Source: Hoplostethus atlanticus
Lineage: Eukaryota; Chordata; Actinopteri; Trachichthyiformes; Trachichthyidae
DNA length: 64,000 bases
Assembly: GCA_034670405.1 (NCBI GenBank)
Contig: JAXDDX010000004.1
Span: forward strand, 11,371,501 to 11,435,500
Direction of reading: 5' to 3'
This document shows, in pieces, positions 52,215-64,000 of the stretch. The notes beneath the pieces are model-generated. The model was not told the origin of the DNA, ran no database searches, and saw only the letters and a list, made by a program, of their open reading frames with translations. The position numbers and the translations under genes are program-made. Position 1 is the stretch's first letter; each line of letters starts with the position of its first letter.

Positions 52215-53082
52215 GGCTACATCCTCAGTAAGAGCAACAAAGCCTGGCTGCTTCACACCAGCACCAAGACACACCTACTGAAAGTGACCGAGGGATCGTT
52301 TGACTTGACGTGATTATAGTACATTTGTAATTGTTCGATAATGATCATTTTAACACATTCGAAAGGGTTACTGACAAGACATTGACACGAATTAAACACC
52401 AACCTCGAAAGGTCTTTATCATTGCATTCTATAAAATTAATTGTGCGTGGATGTCGATGTTTATGTTACACTACAGTGAAGTTTCGTTGCTGGATAGGAA
52501 CTCACACGATACTTGCCGGGATGTGGGCGGAGATTCTTCTTTCCTCAAAACTTATTGGAGGAATCCTCGTTAGAGTCTGAAACGTCACGAACATGATTGT
52601 ATCGCTCCTCCCTCAGCGTTGTTGTTGGCTTGGAAACCATCTCAGCGTTGTTGGTGGAGTTGGAGGAGAGCTCAATCACTGCAGGCTAGCTAGTTACAGC
52701 TAACTGCTAGCTACCTCTTCAAAGGTATTGGTTTGTGTGTTTGGTTTGTTTCGCAACGGTCATACCATTCGTTGCCGAATTTAAGCGATCTAATCCTAAC
52801 AAACGTAGCATGCTATAACTGGCATAGTTATCTTACGTTAGCCAGCTAACTGACGTTATCTAACGGTAACCGTTAAGTTAGCTTATCGCTATGGTTATTA
52901 TGATGGTCTTAGCTAAGCACATGCCGTAAAAACATGATGTTTGTCGTTTCAGTTTTTGCTCCAGTAGTCTCAGTTGAACTAGCACACTTACGTTAGCAAT
53001 TAACATTAGGGCACATCACATTAGATAGGGTGATTTGAGCTGAGAGTTTTAGAGTAACGTTAGCCATGTTTTGTATTTTTAG
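52215..53082. promoter_or_regulatory. Bidirectional promoter of the armadillo gene and ahi1, plus ahi1 first intron
   Basis: The armadillo start codon (minus) is at 52214 and a likely ahi1 non-coding exon (plus) ends near 52724 (TTCAAAG|GTATTGG), leaving about 400 bases shared. The ahi1 first intron, to the acceptor at 53081-53082, holds clustered GCTAGCTA, ACGTTAGC and GCTAAC words (52680-53065) like those beside wtap. Transcription starts are inferred. Confidence 0.5.
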
Positions 53083-53158
53083 AATGTAAGCCTCCCTCCT
53101 TGGTTGAGTCTGTTGTGCACATAATGAGAGACATTTCGGTTCCTAAGAATGCCAGCAG
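53083..53158 (+). promoter_or_regulatory. ahi1: ahi1 start-codon exon with upstream ATGs
   Basis: The exon begins AATGTAAG: an ATG immediately followed by TAA (53084-53089). A second ATG at 53124-53126 is out of frame with the main start at 53149 and would run 12 codons to a TGA created across the exon junction, overlapping the main start. Both could lower ahi1 translation. Confidence 0.6.
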
Positions 53159-53174
53159 GTGAGGTTTCTGCTGT

Positions 53175-53236
<62 letters not shown>

Positions 53237-56200
53237 TATAGTGTAGCTATGTAGTAGATGACTGTTCTCAACCTTGCCAAGTCCATGTTGTTTACTAGAG
53301 ACTGATTGTATTGTTTCTACAGGTGAAAGTGAAGCCCGGGCAAAGACCCGGGACAGATTCAATGAGGTGCTCAAGAAATACACTGACCCTCCATCAGAGA
53401 AGAAAAAGAAGAAGAAAAGCTCTGAAACTCAGGAAACCATTGTGGTATCTTACCCTAATACACGCTGTTCTCTCTTTGACAACATTACGTCAAACGTAAT
53501 GCCAAAATAGTTCAGTGTTGCTTATTGACAAACATGCACACCTTGAAGAACTGACTTGTTTTATCTATACATTAGAACAGGCACTGTGAATTATTTAAGC
53601 ACTGGAAAGTTGCCTCCACACTTTTATGTAAAACAATTAACTTTACGAGTATACATTGATGTTTCTACTAAGCTCTTCATGTTCCCTGCTTCTTTCAGCT
53701 TCAGACTCTGAAAAAGAATCTCAACCTTGACAAAGACACAGAAGACGATGAGACTGTCCTCCAGAACACGTACCATCCTGAACATGGCAGCCCTCGCTTC
53801 ACCAAAAACAAGCGGAGAGAGAGAGAAATAGCAGAGAAGTTTAACACTAACAGCAGTGGACAACAAGAGGAGACTCAGACATCTAAAGGAAAGAGGAAGA
53901 ATAAGAGGGAGCTTCCCTCACCCCCTGTGCTGGAAGACACTCCAAGTTACATCCAGAATGACAGCTGTAAGGATGCAGATGCCTCCAAGTCTGAGATTTC
54001 TTTGGAGCCAGATGGTGGTGGAAAGCAAACAAAGCAAAGAAGTAAGAAAGGGAGGAGTACAGGAGAAGTGGAGGCCAAGACAGAGAGGCAGGTGGTGGAT
54101 GCTGAGGATGAGCTTCTACATGAATACCAGCAGCAGATTGCACAGGAGGAGCAGAGGACTGTGAAAAAGACAACAGTCAAAAAAATAGACAAGAATGCTG
54201 CCTCCCAAGATGTACTGAATAATGACGTTGGGAAGAAGAAAAAGAAGAAGCTAAAATCAGTAAATACAGAGTCAGAAATAAGGTGCGTAAACTTACTTCA
54301 CAGTTATCAGTTATTACAGCGTCAGAATTTCAGCAGCGTTTAGATTTAATCCTTTTCCCACCATCAGGGATCAAGATGAACATGCAGAGCAGGATGATGA
54401 CATGGAAAATGAAGCTGAATCCAAAGGAAGGAAGAAGAAGAAGAAGAGAAAGCAAGGTAACGGGAAGCTTGTCACAAAAAATGTCACATTTACCATGTGA
54501 CACTAAAAACCTGGTACAGTATACAGTATGGGGTTGCGGGTGAATGTCATGTCTTATTTTCCTATTTTAGTTCTCGAGGGAGACAGTGAAACAGAGGTAG
54601 AAGTACCACAGAAACCAACCTTTGATGACAGCCTGGTGCTAGGAGTGTACGTCCACAGGACAGACCGCCTCAAGACTGACCTACTGATCTCACACCCCAT
54701 GGTGAAGATCCACGTGGTTGATGAGATTACCGGGCAGTATGTGAAGAAAGAGGACAGGTGAGAATGGAGATGTTTTTACTCTTTCCTCATCTTTCTTGGT
54801 TTTGGTCCCAGTTGTGTTTCTAGTGCAGGTTGCAGTCCTTCTTTGGATACTTTATTATCATTTTAAATATTAGTCCTATTGTTAGTTGTGTTTTATGGAG
54901 ATATAGTAATTTTCATTTCACATTGCTATTATTTATTCACATTGTATTATTATATTTTACATTGGGAGTGATGAATACAATGTAAAACCTGTAATTACAT
55001 GGCTTCAGAATTTCTAGTTGCTCTAAATGCATTGTGTTGTTCTCCTGTTTTTAGCCATCGACCAGTCTCTTCATTTTATGAGCAAGAGAACGTGGAGCAT
55101 ATTCTTCCCATCATGACGCAGCCCTTTGACTTCAAGAAGAACAAATCGACCATCCCTGAGTGGGAGGAGCAGATCATCTTCAACGAACGCTTTGGTTACT
55201 TCATTCATGATCACGACGAAAGCCCTAGGGTTATGCTCTTCTTTGAAGTAAGAGACATTTAACTGATTTGCAAAAGTTAAATTTTGCAGACAGTTTAAAT
55301 GTAGCTGTCTGGGAATTCTTTAATTTGATTGTGCCCCACAGGTCCTGGATTTCATGACTATGGAAGAAGCGAGAGCCAATGTTGATGTTGACAAGCATGA
55401 GCGAGGATTCAGAAAAATTGCGTGGGCATTCCTCAAGGTACTACATTCGGCTTGGCCATTGATGAGAAAAGATCATTCTAAATTTGTCTTTGAATTGAAT
55501 TGCAATTTTTCATTTCCCGCCGTGTCCTCTAGCTTGTCGGCACTAATGGCGTGCTGAACATTGACAGTAAACTTCGCCTCCAGCTCTTCTGCCCCCCAGC
55601 CCGGGCAAAAAGACAACCTAAAACAATCGAGGTGGTAGACTGGTGGAGGAGATATCCTCGAAACAGATATGCATCCACCCTTTACATCACTGTGAAGGGC
55701 ATTAAACTCCCTGAGCATGTAAGTCTATCAATGCCCCTGTTCCATTCCTACCATGCATGTGTAGTGAACCTATGACTCTTTAACATGCTGCCCATTGTCA
55801 GGCATGATGTTCTAGATATTTTCTATGTTGGCCATGAGTATAGGATGACCAGATTGATAACAATATATGAATGTCGTTGAACTCACACGTTTCATATGCT
55901 ACCTACTGCTGAGCACATTTCTGACTGGTCTTTATGTATATTAATAGACCGGCTGGACTTAAAGCTGCAAATGTTAATAACTTGTGAACGTTGTTATATT
56001 TTTGTATGTGGTAGCTGATTTGGTTTTTGTTCTGCAGGTTGACCCCAGTATCCGCTCCATGATGGCGCTGCAAGAGGAGAGGGGCAGCACCTCCTACAGC
56101 GAACTGCAGAGTGAGGTCATCAAGAGAAGCTTGACGCAGCCTCTAGACAGCAAGCCTTCTGTCTTGAGATGGAGCAGGATGCCTGGTCAGGTTGGTAGAA

Positions 56201-59200
56201 TTAGAAACAGGACAGATGAACAGACGTTGGACGAATGTCTTGACTGTTGCATCATATGAACTCCTGCAAAGCTAACAAGCTAACAATAGCTATGACTTGG
56301 TTATTTCCTGGACGTAATAAACACACCTGGTCAAATAGTCTTTAAGGCCCCATTCGTATTCGTATGAGCATTTGTAATACGCCAAAAATGGATAATATCC
56401 CATGTATTACAATGAGACCTTTTCTATGTTGAAGATCTGTCGGATTCCCAACAAGTCCGTACTGTCATTCCGTGGTGGTCAGATGGGCTGTTTCACGGTG
56501 CGCTTCTCTCACGCCGGGACAATACTGGCTGCTGCTTGTGCTGACAGAGACGCTTTCCCTGTTGTAGGTAAGCAGCGCCTCATCTGTGCACTCGCTCCCT
56601 CTCTTCACACTCCACTTGGCAACTGTAGCCTATTAACCTGCGGTTTATGAACAGCGATCATGAACAGCACTGGGGATTTATCCCAGGAGTATGCAACTTC
56701 CAAACATAAATGAAAATTTAGAACAAATTTAGAAAATAGAACAAACAATAACTTGCTCTTGTTCCAGTGTATGAGATCCCTTCTGGTAAGGTTTTGGCTG
56801 CTTTCACCGGCCATCTCAGTGTTGTCTACGATCTCTGCTGGTCCAGAGATGACCAAAGCCTCCTGTCTGCCTCCTCTGATGGAACTGTCAGGTAACTATA
56901 TGTATCAGGTAAATGAAAGTAGCATTGATATGGATGTGAATGAAACACTTGTGTACAAGATGTCACTATTGGTGGCTGAACCTCTGTAATAGCTGTTTTT
57001 TCCAGTACCTCTAGGGGGAGTAAGTACTCCCCTTATGTCTAGTTCACTGTGTTGCTATGGGACCAGTGATACAGCATTTCTTTCAGAAGTAGTCATTGCC
57101 AGCAAGGGCTCAAGGGTATTATCCACAGAGCACATACAATAGTATTTGCAATTGTATTGAATAGATTTTTGCTTTCCTCCACAGGGTATGGAATGTGGAG
57201 AGGCTCCTGGGTGTCGCCCAGAAGGTGCTCCCTCACCCGTCTTTTGTGTACTGTGCCCAGTACCACCCCATGGCCCAGAACCTGGTGGTGACGGGGGGCT
57301 ACGACTGTCTCATACGGGTGTGGAGGCTGGATGTTCATGAGGTCAATGGCCAGCTACTGCAGGAGTTTGAGGGTCACAGCAGTTTCATCAACGCCGCTTG
57401 TTTTGACTCTGAAGGTATGGTGTTCACCACAGCATATGAACGGAAAAAAGATTTGTTTAAGAAATATTGAATGATTAACTTGAGAAAAATATATATGGAA
57501 ATTAATTAAATTTATGGAAATGTATGGAAGCTCCTCATAAAGACGTGGTGTGATGTGAATGAAGAATGTTATTAATTGATGGATGATATAACTTCTGATG
57601 TTCAGTCTAATGTATTTGTTTTATTTAGGAAGGAGAATGTTCTCTGCAGACAATGCAGGTCTGATCATTGTGTGGAAAACCTTGGTGAATGACAGTAAAC
57701 AGCGGCAGCCATGTCATCACTGGTGTATAGAAAAGGTACGGGAGAAATTCTGTGTAATATTTATTTATTTCTAACCTCCAATCTTGTAACTTCTCCATGT
57801 AGATGCCATAGATCAGGGGTGTCCAAACATGTGCCATGGAGGGCCGAGTGTATGCAGGTTTTCGTTCCAACCGAACAATACACCGATTAGTCCCTCCTCT
57901 CTGGTTGGGGGTGTCATAACCGGTCGAATCACCTGCCCCTGCATGCAACAGGGCTTTTCTCAAACTTGTTTGAGCAGGAATAGTATCCATAGAATGTTGA
58001 AATGATTCTGACACACACTGAAAGGCTTCCTGTCAGAGTGCAGAAGAATAATTACATGTTGTCTCTTCAGAAAATCGACGAGAGCGACCTCAGCGGTATC
58101 CCCATCAACATGCTGGAGGTCCATCCAAATGGACGTCGCCTGCTCATCCATGCCAAAGACAGTGTCCTGAGGGTGATGGATTTGAGAATGTAAATAAAAT
58201 GAGATGAAACTTGAATCTGGTTGTTGCAACAACAAATAGCAATACAGCAAACAACAATAGAATAAAAAAAGAGAAAAATTGAATATAAATAAGAATATAG
58301 CAAATTAAGTTGTTTTCCAGTGCAATTGTTGTTATGGTCATTGTTAACAGAAAATATAACTTTTTTTGTTACAACTTGGATTCTGTCAATCTTTATTGAC
58401 TGAAAGCATGTAACGTGTCCTTGAACTGTCTCCTCTAGACTGGCCGTGAAGAAGTATACCGGTGCCACGAATTACAGAGAGAGGATTTACAGCACTTTCA
58501 CTCCCTGTGGGAGCTTCATATTTTCCGGTAGCGAGGATGGGATGGCCTATGTTTGGAATGCTGAAACTGGTGAGGATCATGTGCTTTTCTTCTGATAAAG
58601 CAGCCAGTCTGTTCTTAAAGGATTGCAGTATTCTGCATCAAGCTGCTGAATGTTCTGGCTGTTTTCCCAGGTGACGAAGTGGCAGTGTACTCGGAGCTTT
58701 GTTACCCCACGGCTCTCCGCGGTGTGGCATTCCACCCTCACGAGAACATGGTAGCTTTCTGTGCCTTTGGTCAGAGCCAGCCTGTCCATGTGTACCTGTA
58801 TGACCGCAAAGGTTAGCGCTTAAACTTTTTCTTTAGACCCTCAGTAAGCACACTCACGTTTTCCCAAATTGAAAACAAATTTTATTCCAAGTCAGCTAAA
58901 TTGTTCTTGATGTTCAGTCAGTTGATGGTGACATACAGGCATTGAAATAATCATATTGAGAATATTTCAATCCGTTGTGTGCAGTTTCCCAGCTGGAGGT
59001 GCAGAACATGAAAGGAGTGAGCAGGTCTGCCTCTGTGGACACCAAAACCTTCAGGAACACACCGGACCCTTCGGTGTTCCAGGATACATCTGCTTCTTCA
59101 GCCATGGATCAGTATGCCCAAGCAACAAGGCTGTCGTTGAAAATGCAGCGTGTCAAAGAGAAACTGGATTCAGTTCTTGTAAATACTCAGCCTGTATTGC

Positions 59201-62200
59201 TTTGACATATATTGTTTGAGAAATAGACCTGTTAGGTATATTTTCAAAAATACAGTGTTGCCCCAAAACTGACCCTTTCTAACCATTTTTAGGAACCACA
59301 GCAAAGTTCCTCAACTCTTGGATACATGTATGAACAAGGTATGCATTGTAGTTTTCTGTGCTGATAAGGTGTTTGTTCAACAGTATGGTGCTCTCTTATC
59401 GTTGACAAGACAAAACCACTGTGTTTTGTGTTTCTGGTTTGTAGACAAAGTGGGCGTGACTCCCATGAGGAGGAGCTTGACAATGGACACCGGCACAGTG
59501 AGCATTGCACTTTGGTTTCATTGAGGCTGTAGGTGGTAGTGTACAATGAAGTCATTTAATTCTACATTAATTTAGTTGTCTAACTGTATAATCTCTGGCT
59601 GAATCCAGTTTTTTTTCTTTGGTTTCCCTTAAATACTGAAGAAGTAATAATGAAAACAATCTGTATCTTAGGTTATATGTTGTACATTTTCTTTCATTTG
59701 AGTTATAGCATGTTTATATTGAATGGTAGGCTCACATCTCATGGCACTTTGGTACAGCAGTGCATTACATTACTATGAAGCCATTCACTATTCATGTCTT
59801 CCTGTTGGCTAGCTTGATGTATTTAGTATTATTACTTTGGAATATCTACTTTAATTCAATCCCGACTTCAAATTGAGCACCGGTACATGTAAATAAAGGC
59901 TGATTAGGAGTATCACACTTTTCCAGATGGGATTGAACGCCTCGCTGCCACCTCCATCTCTTCTGTCACCTCACTCCAAGCTGCAGCTCTCTGGCTCTCT
60001 GGCAGAGCAGCTTATCCCCCAGGCAGCCCTGAGCAACCAAAACCGTGAGTGGCTCTAGTTAATCATTGTTATTTGCCCTTAACTTATGAATAGCTCTACT
60101 GCAGCTCTATGAAGTGTGAGGTCAAGTATTTTTGTGAGGAATTTAAGATTGCACAAATGAGCTTAGTACCAGTTAATGCAGAGCACAAGCAGGGAAGCAG
60201 GGAATTCCAATAACAAAGCACGGCAGGGACAAAACAAGACCGAGAGTTCCCAGCCTCAGTGTCTCCGGAAGCATGTATACCGTTCACAGGGACAAAGATG
60301 GACCTCTTGTAATTTTCACTTGTGTCCGTAGGTGATCGCTGCAAACACAAGTGGTTGGATTGAGTTGTAGTGGAAGCTGACGTATTTATGGTTTGTCTTT
60401 GTTGTTTGTTCTCGTGATTTCAGGTGGTTTCAGTCCAGTGGGTCAGCGTCTAAAAGGAGCTGCATCTCTCAGACTACAGACGGTAAGGCTGTTAGCACTA
60501 CTCTCATTGTAGAATCTTTTTCTGCTTGTCCTTTTCTTTGTTTAATCTTAACAATGGTGACATAACTACTGTACTGATTATACAGTAGTTATGTTACTAC
60601 TTAGGTTCTGTTTAGTTCGATGGTGGACTTGGCATTGAAGGAAAAATCCACCATTAAACACTTTAACATTGTCAAGATATATCCAGTGTTGGGGAAGCTA
60701 CTTTGAAAGCATAGCTTTGCAAGCTACCAATTACTTCACACTGGAATAAGATGAACTACAGCAAAGCTAACCTAGGGAGAAATCTAGTTTAGTTAGCTAA
60801 AGCTACTTAGACAATTGACAATGTACATGTGATACGAAATTATAACAAAATATAATACAAAAAAGTCACATGCCAGCAAAAATGCCACTCAATTGAGTTT
60901 ATTGCAAAAGTGCCCACTTGTTCACAGGTCATACATAAACCAAAAAAATAAAACGTCCCACTATTCATGGGAAAGTGGAAGGAATGTCAGCTCTGGTTTT
61001 GTATACAATGTCCATCAGTCAGAAACTAGAGTCCAGGTGGGGGTATTGCACCCAGCAGGATTACTCTGTTAGCCAGGTAACAACTTCTCTGAACATTTGT
61101 TAATACATAGCAATAAAACGTAGGTTTTGTTGGTGGAGCTAGTCAGTGTCATGTATGTTTGCTTAAGTATGGCCATGGTGATTCATGGTGACTGAGATTC
61201 AGGGAAGTTTATCCTATGATGACGTTGTCAGCTGTGTGAGCACTGAGCAACACCCGCCCTTTTGCACATGCACTACTCATGCATGCCTGAGGAATGCATT
61301 GCCTGGGCATGCCTTCACAGCGGTTAGGATGGAAGAAAAATGAAAACTTAAAAGTAAAAGCATAAAAGTAATTGAACTACTTGAATCACTATGCAGATAT
61401 GAATGTAGTTGAACTACCAGCAAGCTACTGCTACTGTTTAATTACATGTAGTTCACTACTCCCCAACACTGGATATATCCAGTGCAGCTACAACAGAGTA
61501 GAATAGGAAAACATGTTTCAACGATCAAAAACATTTTGTTACAAACGGCCGACATCAGGTTTTGGTGTCAGTTTCTCAGAATCAGAGAGCAAGGGCTTCT
61601 TTCTGCTCCCACCATTTTGTACTGACATTCTGTCATACAGGGAAAATCCATTATAGAAGAGGCAGAGATACCAATTTCTCCACTGGCAGTAGCTTCAATA
61701 GACCATAATGCAATGCAGCCACAAGACATTTTTCTCAGCTGGAAAAACTATTTTTCAGCTATTACTATTGCTCTCTCCACCTTCACTTAAAACCCACAGC
61801 TGAAATGCTCAAGCACATTCAGGTAGGTTCTCTGAGGGGTGTTGAAAGGCACTCTGGGAAATGTATGAATTTACTGTAGTGGACAGGTTGAGGGAAATTG
61901 GGTACAATGAAAAGGTAAATTACAAAACTTCATCATAAAATAACTGGATGCATTGAACATCACAGATTGATTACTTACCTTTGGAACTTACCTTTACTAA
62001 GCCAAGGTTAGGGGGTCAAGTCTGACTGGGCCAACCATGTTAGAAATGTCTCTCATGATACCGTAAGTCCCTTTGTTCTTCCATCAGAGCCTCCCTGATC
62101 CTGCTTCATGCAGCCGTATGGAAACGGATTCTTCCCCCGTTCAACAAACCGTAAGTATCCACTGTAAGAATTTGCTGAATTACATGCAACCTTTCCCCTT

Positions 62201-63097
62201 TCCTCTTCAGTGGTTCTACCTTTGTTCCTTTCTTAGGTTGTCTCGCTCTATGACTACACTGCCAGCCGATCCGATGAACTGACTGTACACCGCGGTGATG
62301 TCATCCATGTGCTGTACAAAGACAACGACAACTGGTGGTTTGGTCTGGCCAATGGACAGCAGGGTTATTTTCCTGCTTCCTACGTAGCAGATGAGAGTAA
62401 GTGGATACTATTGTATTGTGATAGACACCCTTTGGATGCTGCTTATGGACCATCTGAATGTGGCACGTTTTCTTGTTGTAGGGGATTTCAGTGAAGAAGT
62501 GTCCTTAGAGGCACAGACTGCCCTTTCTGAGGGGACGGTTGAGAGGTCAACGCCGACCAAGGTGAGGCGACAGAATGATCTAATGATCCACTGGCATGTG
62601 TCCTGATTCAGAATCATGTCCTTATATTAGCAGTGGATGTGTATGTTGTTTCTGTGCAAGAAAAGATGGCCGTGGTCTATCTATGGTATTTTACTATAAC
62701 CTACATTTCCTGTCCATCTCCTTGTTCTCATTTCCCCTTCCTCCCCCCTTCAAGGTATCTGCAGCGATTAGTTCCTCTGGGGAACTGAAGTTTCTTTCTG
62801 AGCAAGACACCGACCCTGAGTTGACTGATACCAAGTAAGTGGTCCCCTTCACTATCGCCACAGATTTTCTGTTGTGTCTTGGAACATAACTTGACTTGTT
62901 TTTCTGTCATCCAAAGAGCTAAAAGGAAGAAAAAGGTGAAAAAGCTCGGAGCCCCATCATTGTCATCTCAGGCAACATCTTCAGATCCAGAAGCTTCCTG
63001 GTCAACCAGCAGCAGGAGGAGAGCCAGGTCAACAGACAGACCTCTCCCCAAGAGACCAACGGGCCGGGCTAACAGCGCCTTCGAGCCCGATACCTAG
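53149..63097 (+). CDS. ahi1: Jouberin (AHI1), ciliary WD40-SH3 scaffold
   Basis: AHI1 acts at the ciliary transition zone and basal body; human mutations cause Joubert syndrome. Coding exons: 53149-53158, 53323-53444, 53699-54282, 54368-54456, 54571-54757, 55055-55247, 55342-55437, 55533-55718, 56038-56190, 56435-56567, 56768-56891, 57185-57414, 57629-57735, 58071-58189, 58439-58569, 58671-58811, 58985-59178, 59293-59338, 59445-59497, 59927-60044, 60424-60482, 62088-62150, 62237-62396, 62482-62561, 62755-62834, 62917-63097. About 1212 residues (human 1196). Start MPAGESEAR matches the human start. Charged N-terminus to about residue 290, then a C2-like central block ([20 protein letters not shown]), WD40 repeats about 555-870 ([29 protein letters not shown]), and an SH3 domain about 1047-1099 ([33 protein letters not shown]). 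The tail is Ser/Arg/Lys-rich. Confidence 0.95.
53176..53234. repeat. (CA)n microsatellite in ahi1 intron
   Basis: About 29 CA units starting 17 bases after the donor of the start-codon exon. Confidence 0.97.
57812..57965. repeat. Dispersed repeat beginning CAGGGGTGTCCAAACATG
   Basis: CAGGGGTGTCCAAAC is a typical start of hAT-type non-autonomous elements and similar fish repeats; GCAGGTTTTCGTTCCAACC follows. The right border was not defined. It lies in an ahi1 intron. Confidence 0.5.
60676..61479. mobile_element. hAT-type non-autonomous transposon with 8-base target duplication
   Basis: The element 60684-61471 starts CAGTGTTGGGGAAGCTAC and ends with the inverted CTACTCCCCAACACTG. It is flanked on both sides by GATATATC (60676-60683 and 61472-61479), an intact 8-base target duplication, the hAT signature. 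There is no transposase frame in the 788 bases, so it needs a partner. The interior contains many AGCTA words. It lies in the ahi1 intron before the exon at 62088. Confidence 0.88.
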
Positions 63098-64000
63098 ACT
63101 CATGGCATGGACACGCTGACACAGTATCAGCCTATCAGTGCTTTCATGCTATATTCCTTTTGGTCACATATTTTGAAATGTTTTCTTTTTAGATGTTTTG
63201 ATATAAAATGCCTCTTAAAGAGTCAATATATTCCTATTTTTGCATTTAATACAGATTGAGCAATGAAATGTAAACAGTTATTTTGTCCTCATGTATAGCA
63301 CTGTATAATCCTGGGGCTTGTATTTTTGTATGTTTTGTATTTTATGCTTATTTATTGTCTTAAAAATAGCTGGACTCTAGCTGACCATAGCTGAAAGACA
63401 TTTCTGTGACATTGTAGGTCTATTTTCTTAGCCAGTAAGAGATTAAGAAAGTTTCTTCACAACTATAAACATGCACAGATGAATTTACTAGTTGCCAAGT
63501 GTGTTTTATTAGTTCAACCATTACTGTAAACCTTTTGTATAGTCACAGTTTGGATGTCAAGTAATTCTGTTGAATAAATGTGTGTAAAAAGTGCTGTTAC
63601 AGTAATGTAAAGTAAGTACACGACATTGTGGTTTTCTGGAGCTTACTCATGAAATGTTCATGATAGATACTCATGTTTCACCTGGTGTAAATTGACCCAT
63701 AGGCAGAAACTAACACTACAGTAGAATCGTTTCATGTGTAACTTAAACTTACTCTCCAGTAAATGCGATGTCCATAAAATGTCCATTCCTTTCAAAATGA
63801 TCGTAATTGTGTCTGTTTGTTAGCAATGCTGAGATGAAATCCCTTCAATCCTATCTGAAGGGGATTTCAGGCTCCAGTTTCTGATGTCTGACGAGAGAGA
63901 TGCTGCAGATGGTTACAGTACAATAAGTCAGGTGTTTGTCAGTAATATATCATGTCAACTGAGTGACGTGAAGATGGTATGGATGAAGTAAACCAACATT
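63098..64000 (+). other. ahi1: ahi1 3' UTR and downstream sequence
   Basis: AT-rich, no coding sequence. AATAAA at 63573-63578 is the probable poly(A) signal, about 480 bases after the stop. Nothing further is recognised up to the window edge. Confidence 0.55.

Overview
This window is vertebrate nuclear DNA, almost certainly from a teleost (ray-finned) fish. All protein genes are split by short GT-AG introns, and their spliced products resemble human proteins closely enough to name five of six. The introns are full of fish-style DNA transposons (Tc1/mariner remnants, hAT-type and foldback MITEs) and microsatellites. There are no bacterial operons. Names come from recalled family sequences; no database search was possible. 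Exon borders were read by hand from splice signals, reading phase and protein similarity.

Layout, left to right. (1) mapre3 (EB3, a microtubule plus-end protein), + strand, 1372-4182, with a long 3' UTR. (2) A tRNA-Ala(AGC) at 6563-6635. (3) otof (otoferlin, the hair-cell ferlin), - strand, 30146 down to 7601, about 41 coding exons. Its 3' end carries four tandem, intact, equal-length alternative last exons, each encoding a complete transmembrane anchor. Its N-terminus in the window begins after the first (C2A) domain. (4) wtap (m6A writer regulator), + strand, 34883-40344. (5) map7 (ensconsin), + strand, 41606-46621. (6) An unnamed Vac8-like armadillo-repeat gene, - strand, 52214 down to 47661, tail-to-tail with map7. 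(7) ahi1 (jouberin, a ciliary transition-zone protein), + strand, 53149-63097, head-to-head with the armadillo gene.

These genes do not form one pathway. mapre3 and map7 are both microtubule regulators, ahi1 is ciliary and otof is a synaptic/exocytic Ca2+ sensor. From memory, MAPRE3 and OTOF are neighbours on human 2p23, while WTAP, MAP7 and AHI1 are on human 6q, so this fish segment joins two human blocks.

The most notable feature is the otof 3' end. Four last exons of exactly 181 coding bases share the same splice phase, and homologous blocks with candidate poly(A) signals lie between them. This predicts mutually exclusive membrane anchors. Other points: single-base frameshifts in six-G runs of mapre3 and wtap (probable assembly errors or real indels), a start-stop uORF and an overlapping uORF in ahi1, an in-frame tandem repeat in map7, and several transposons with well-preserved ends.
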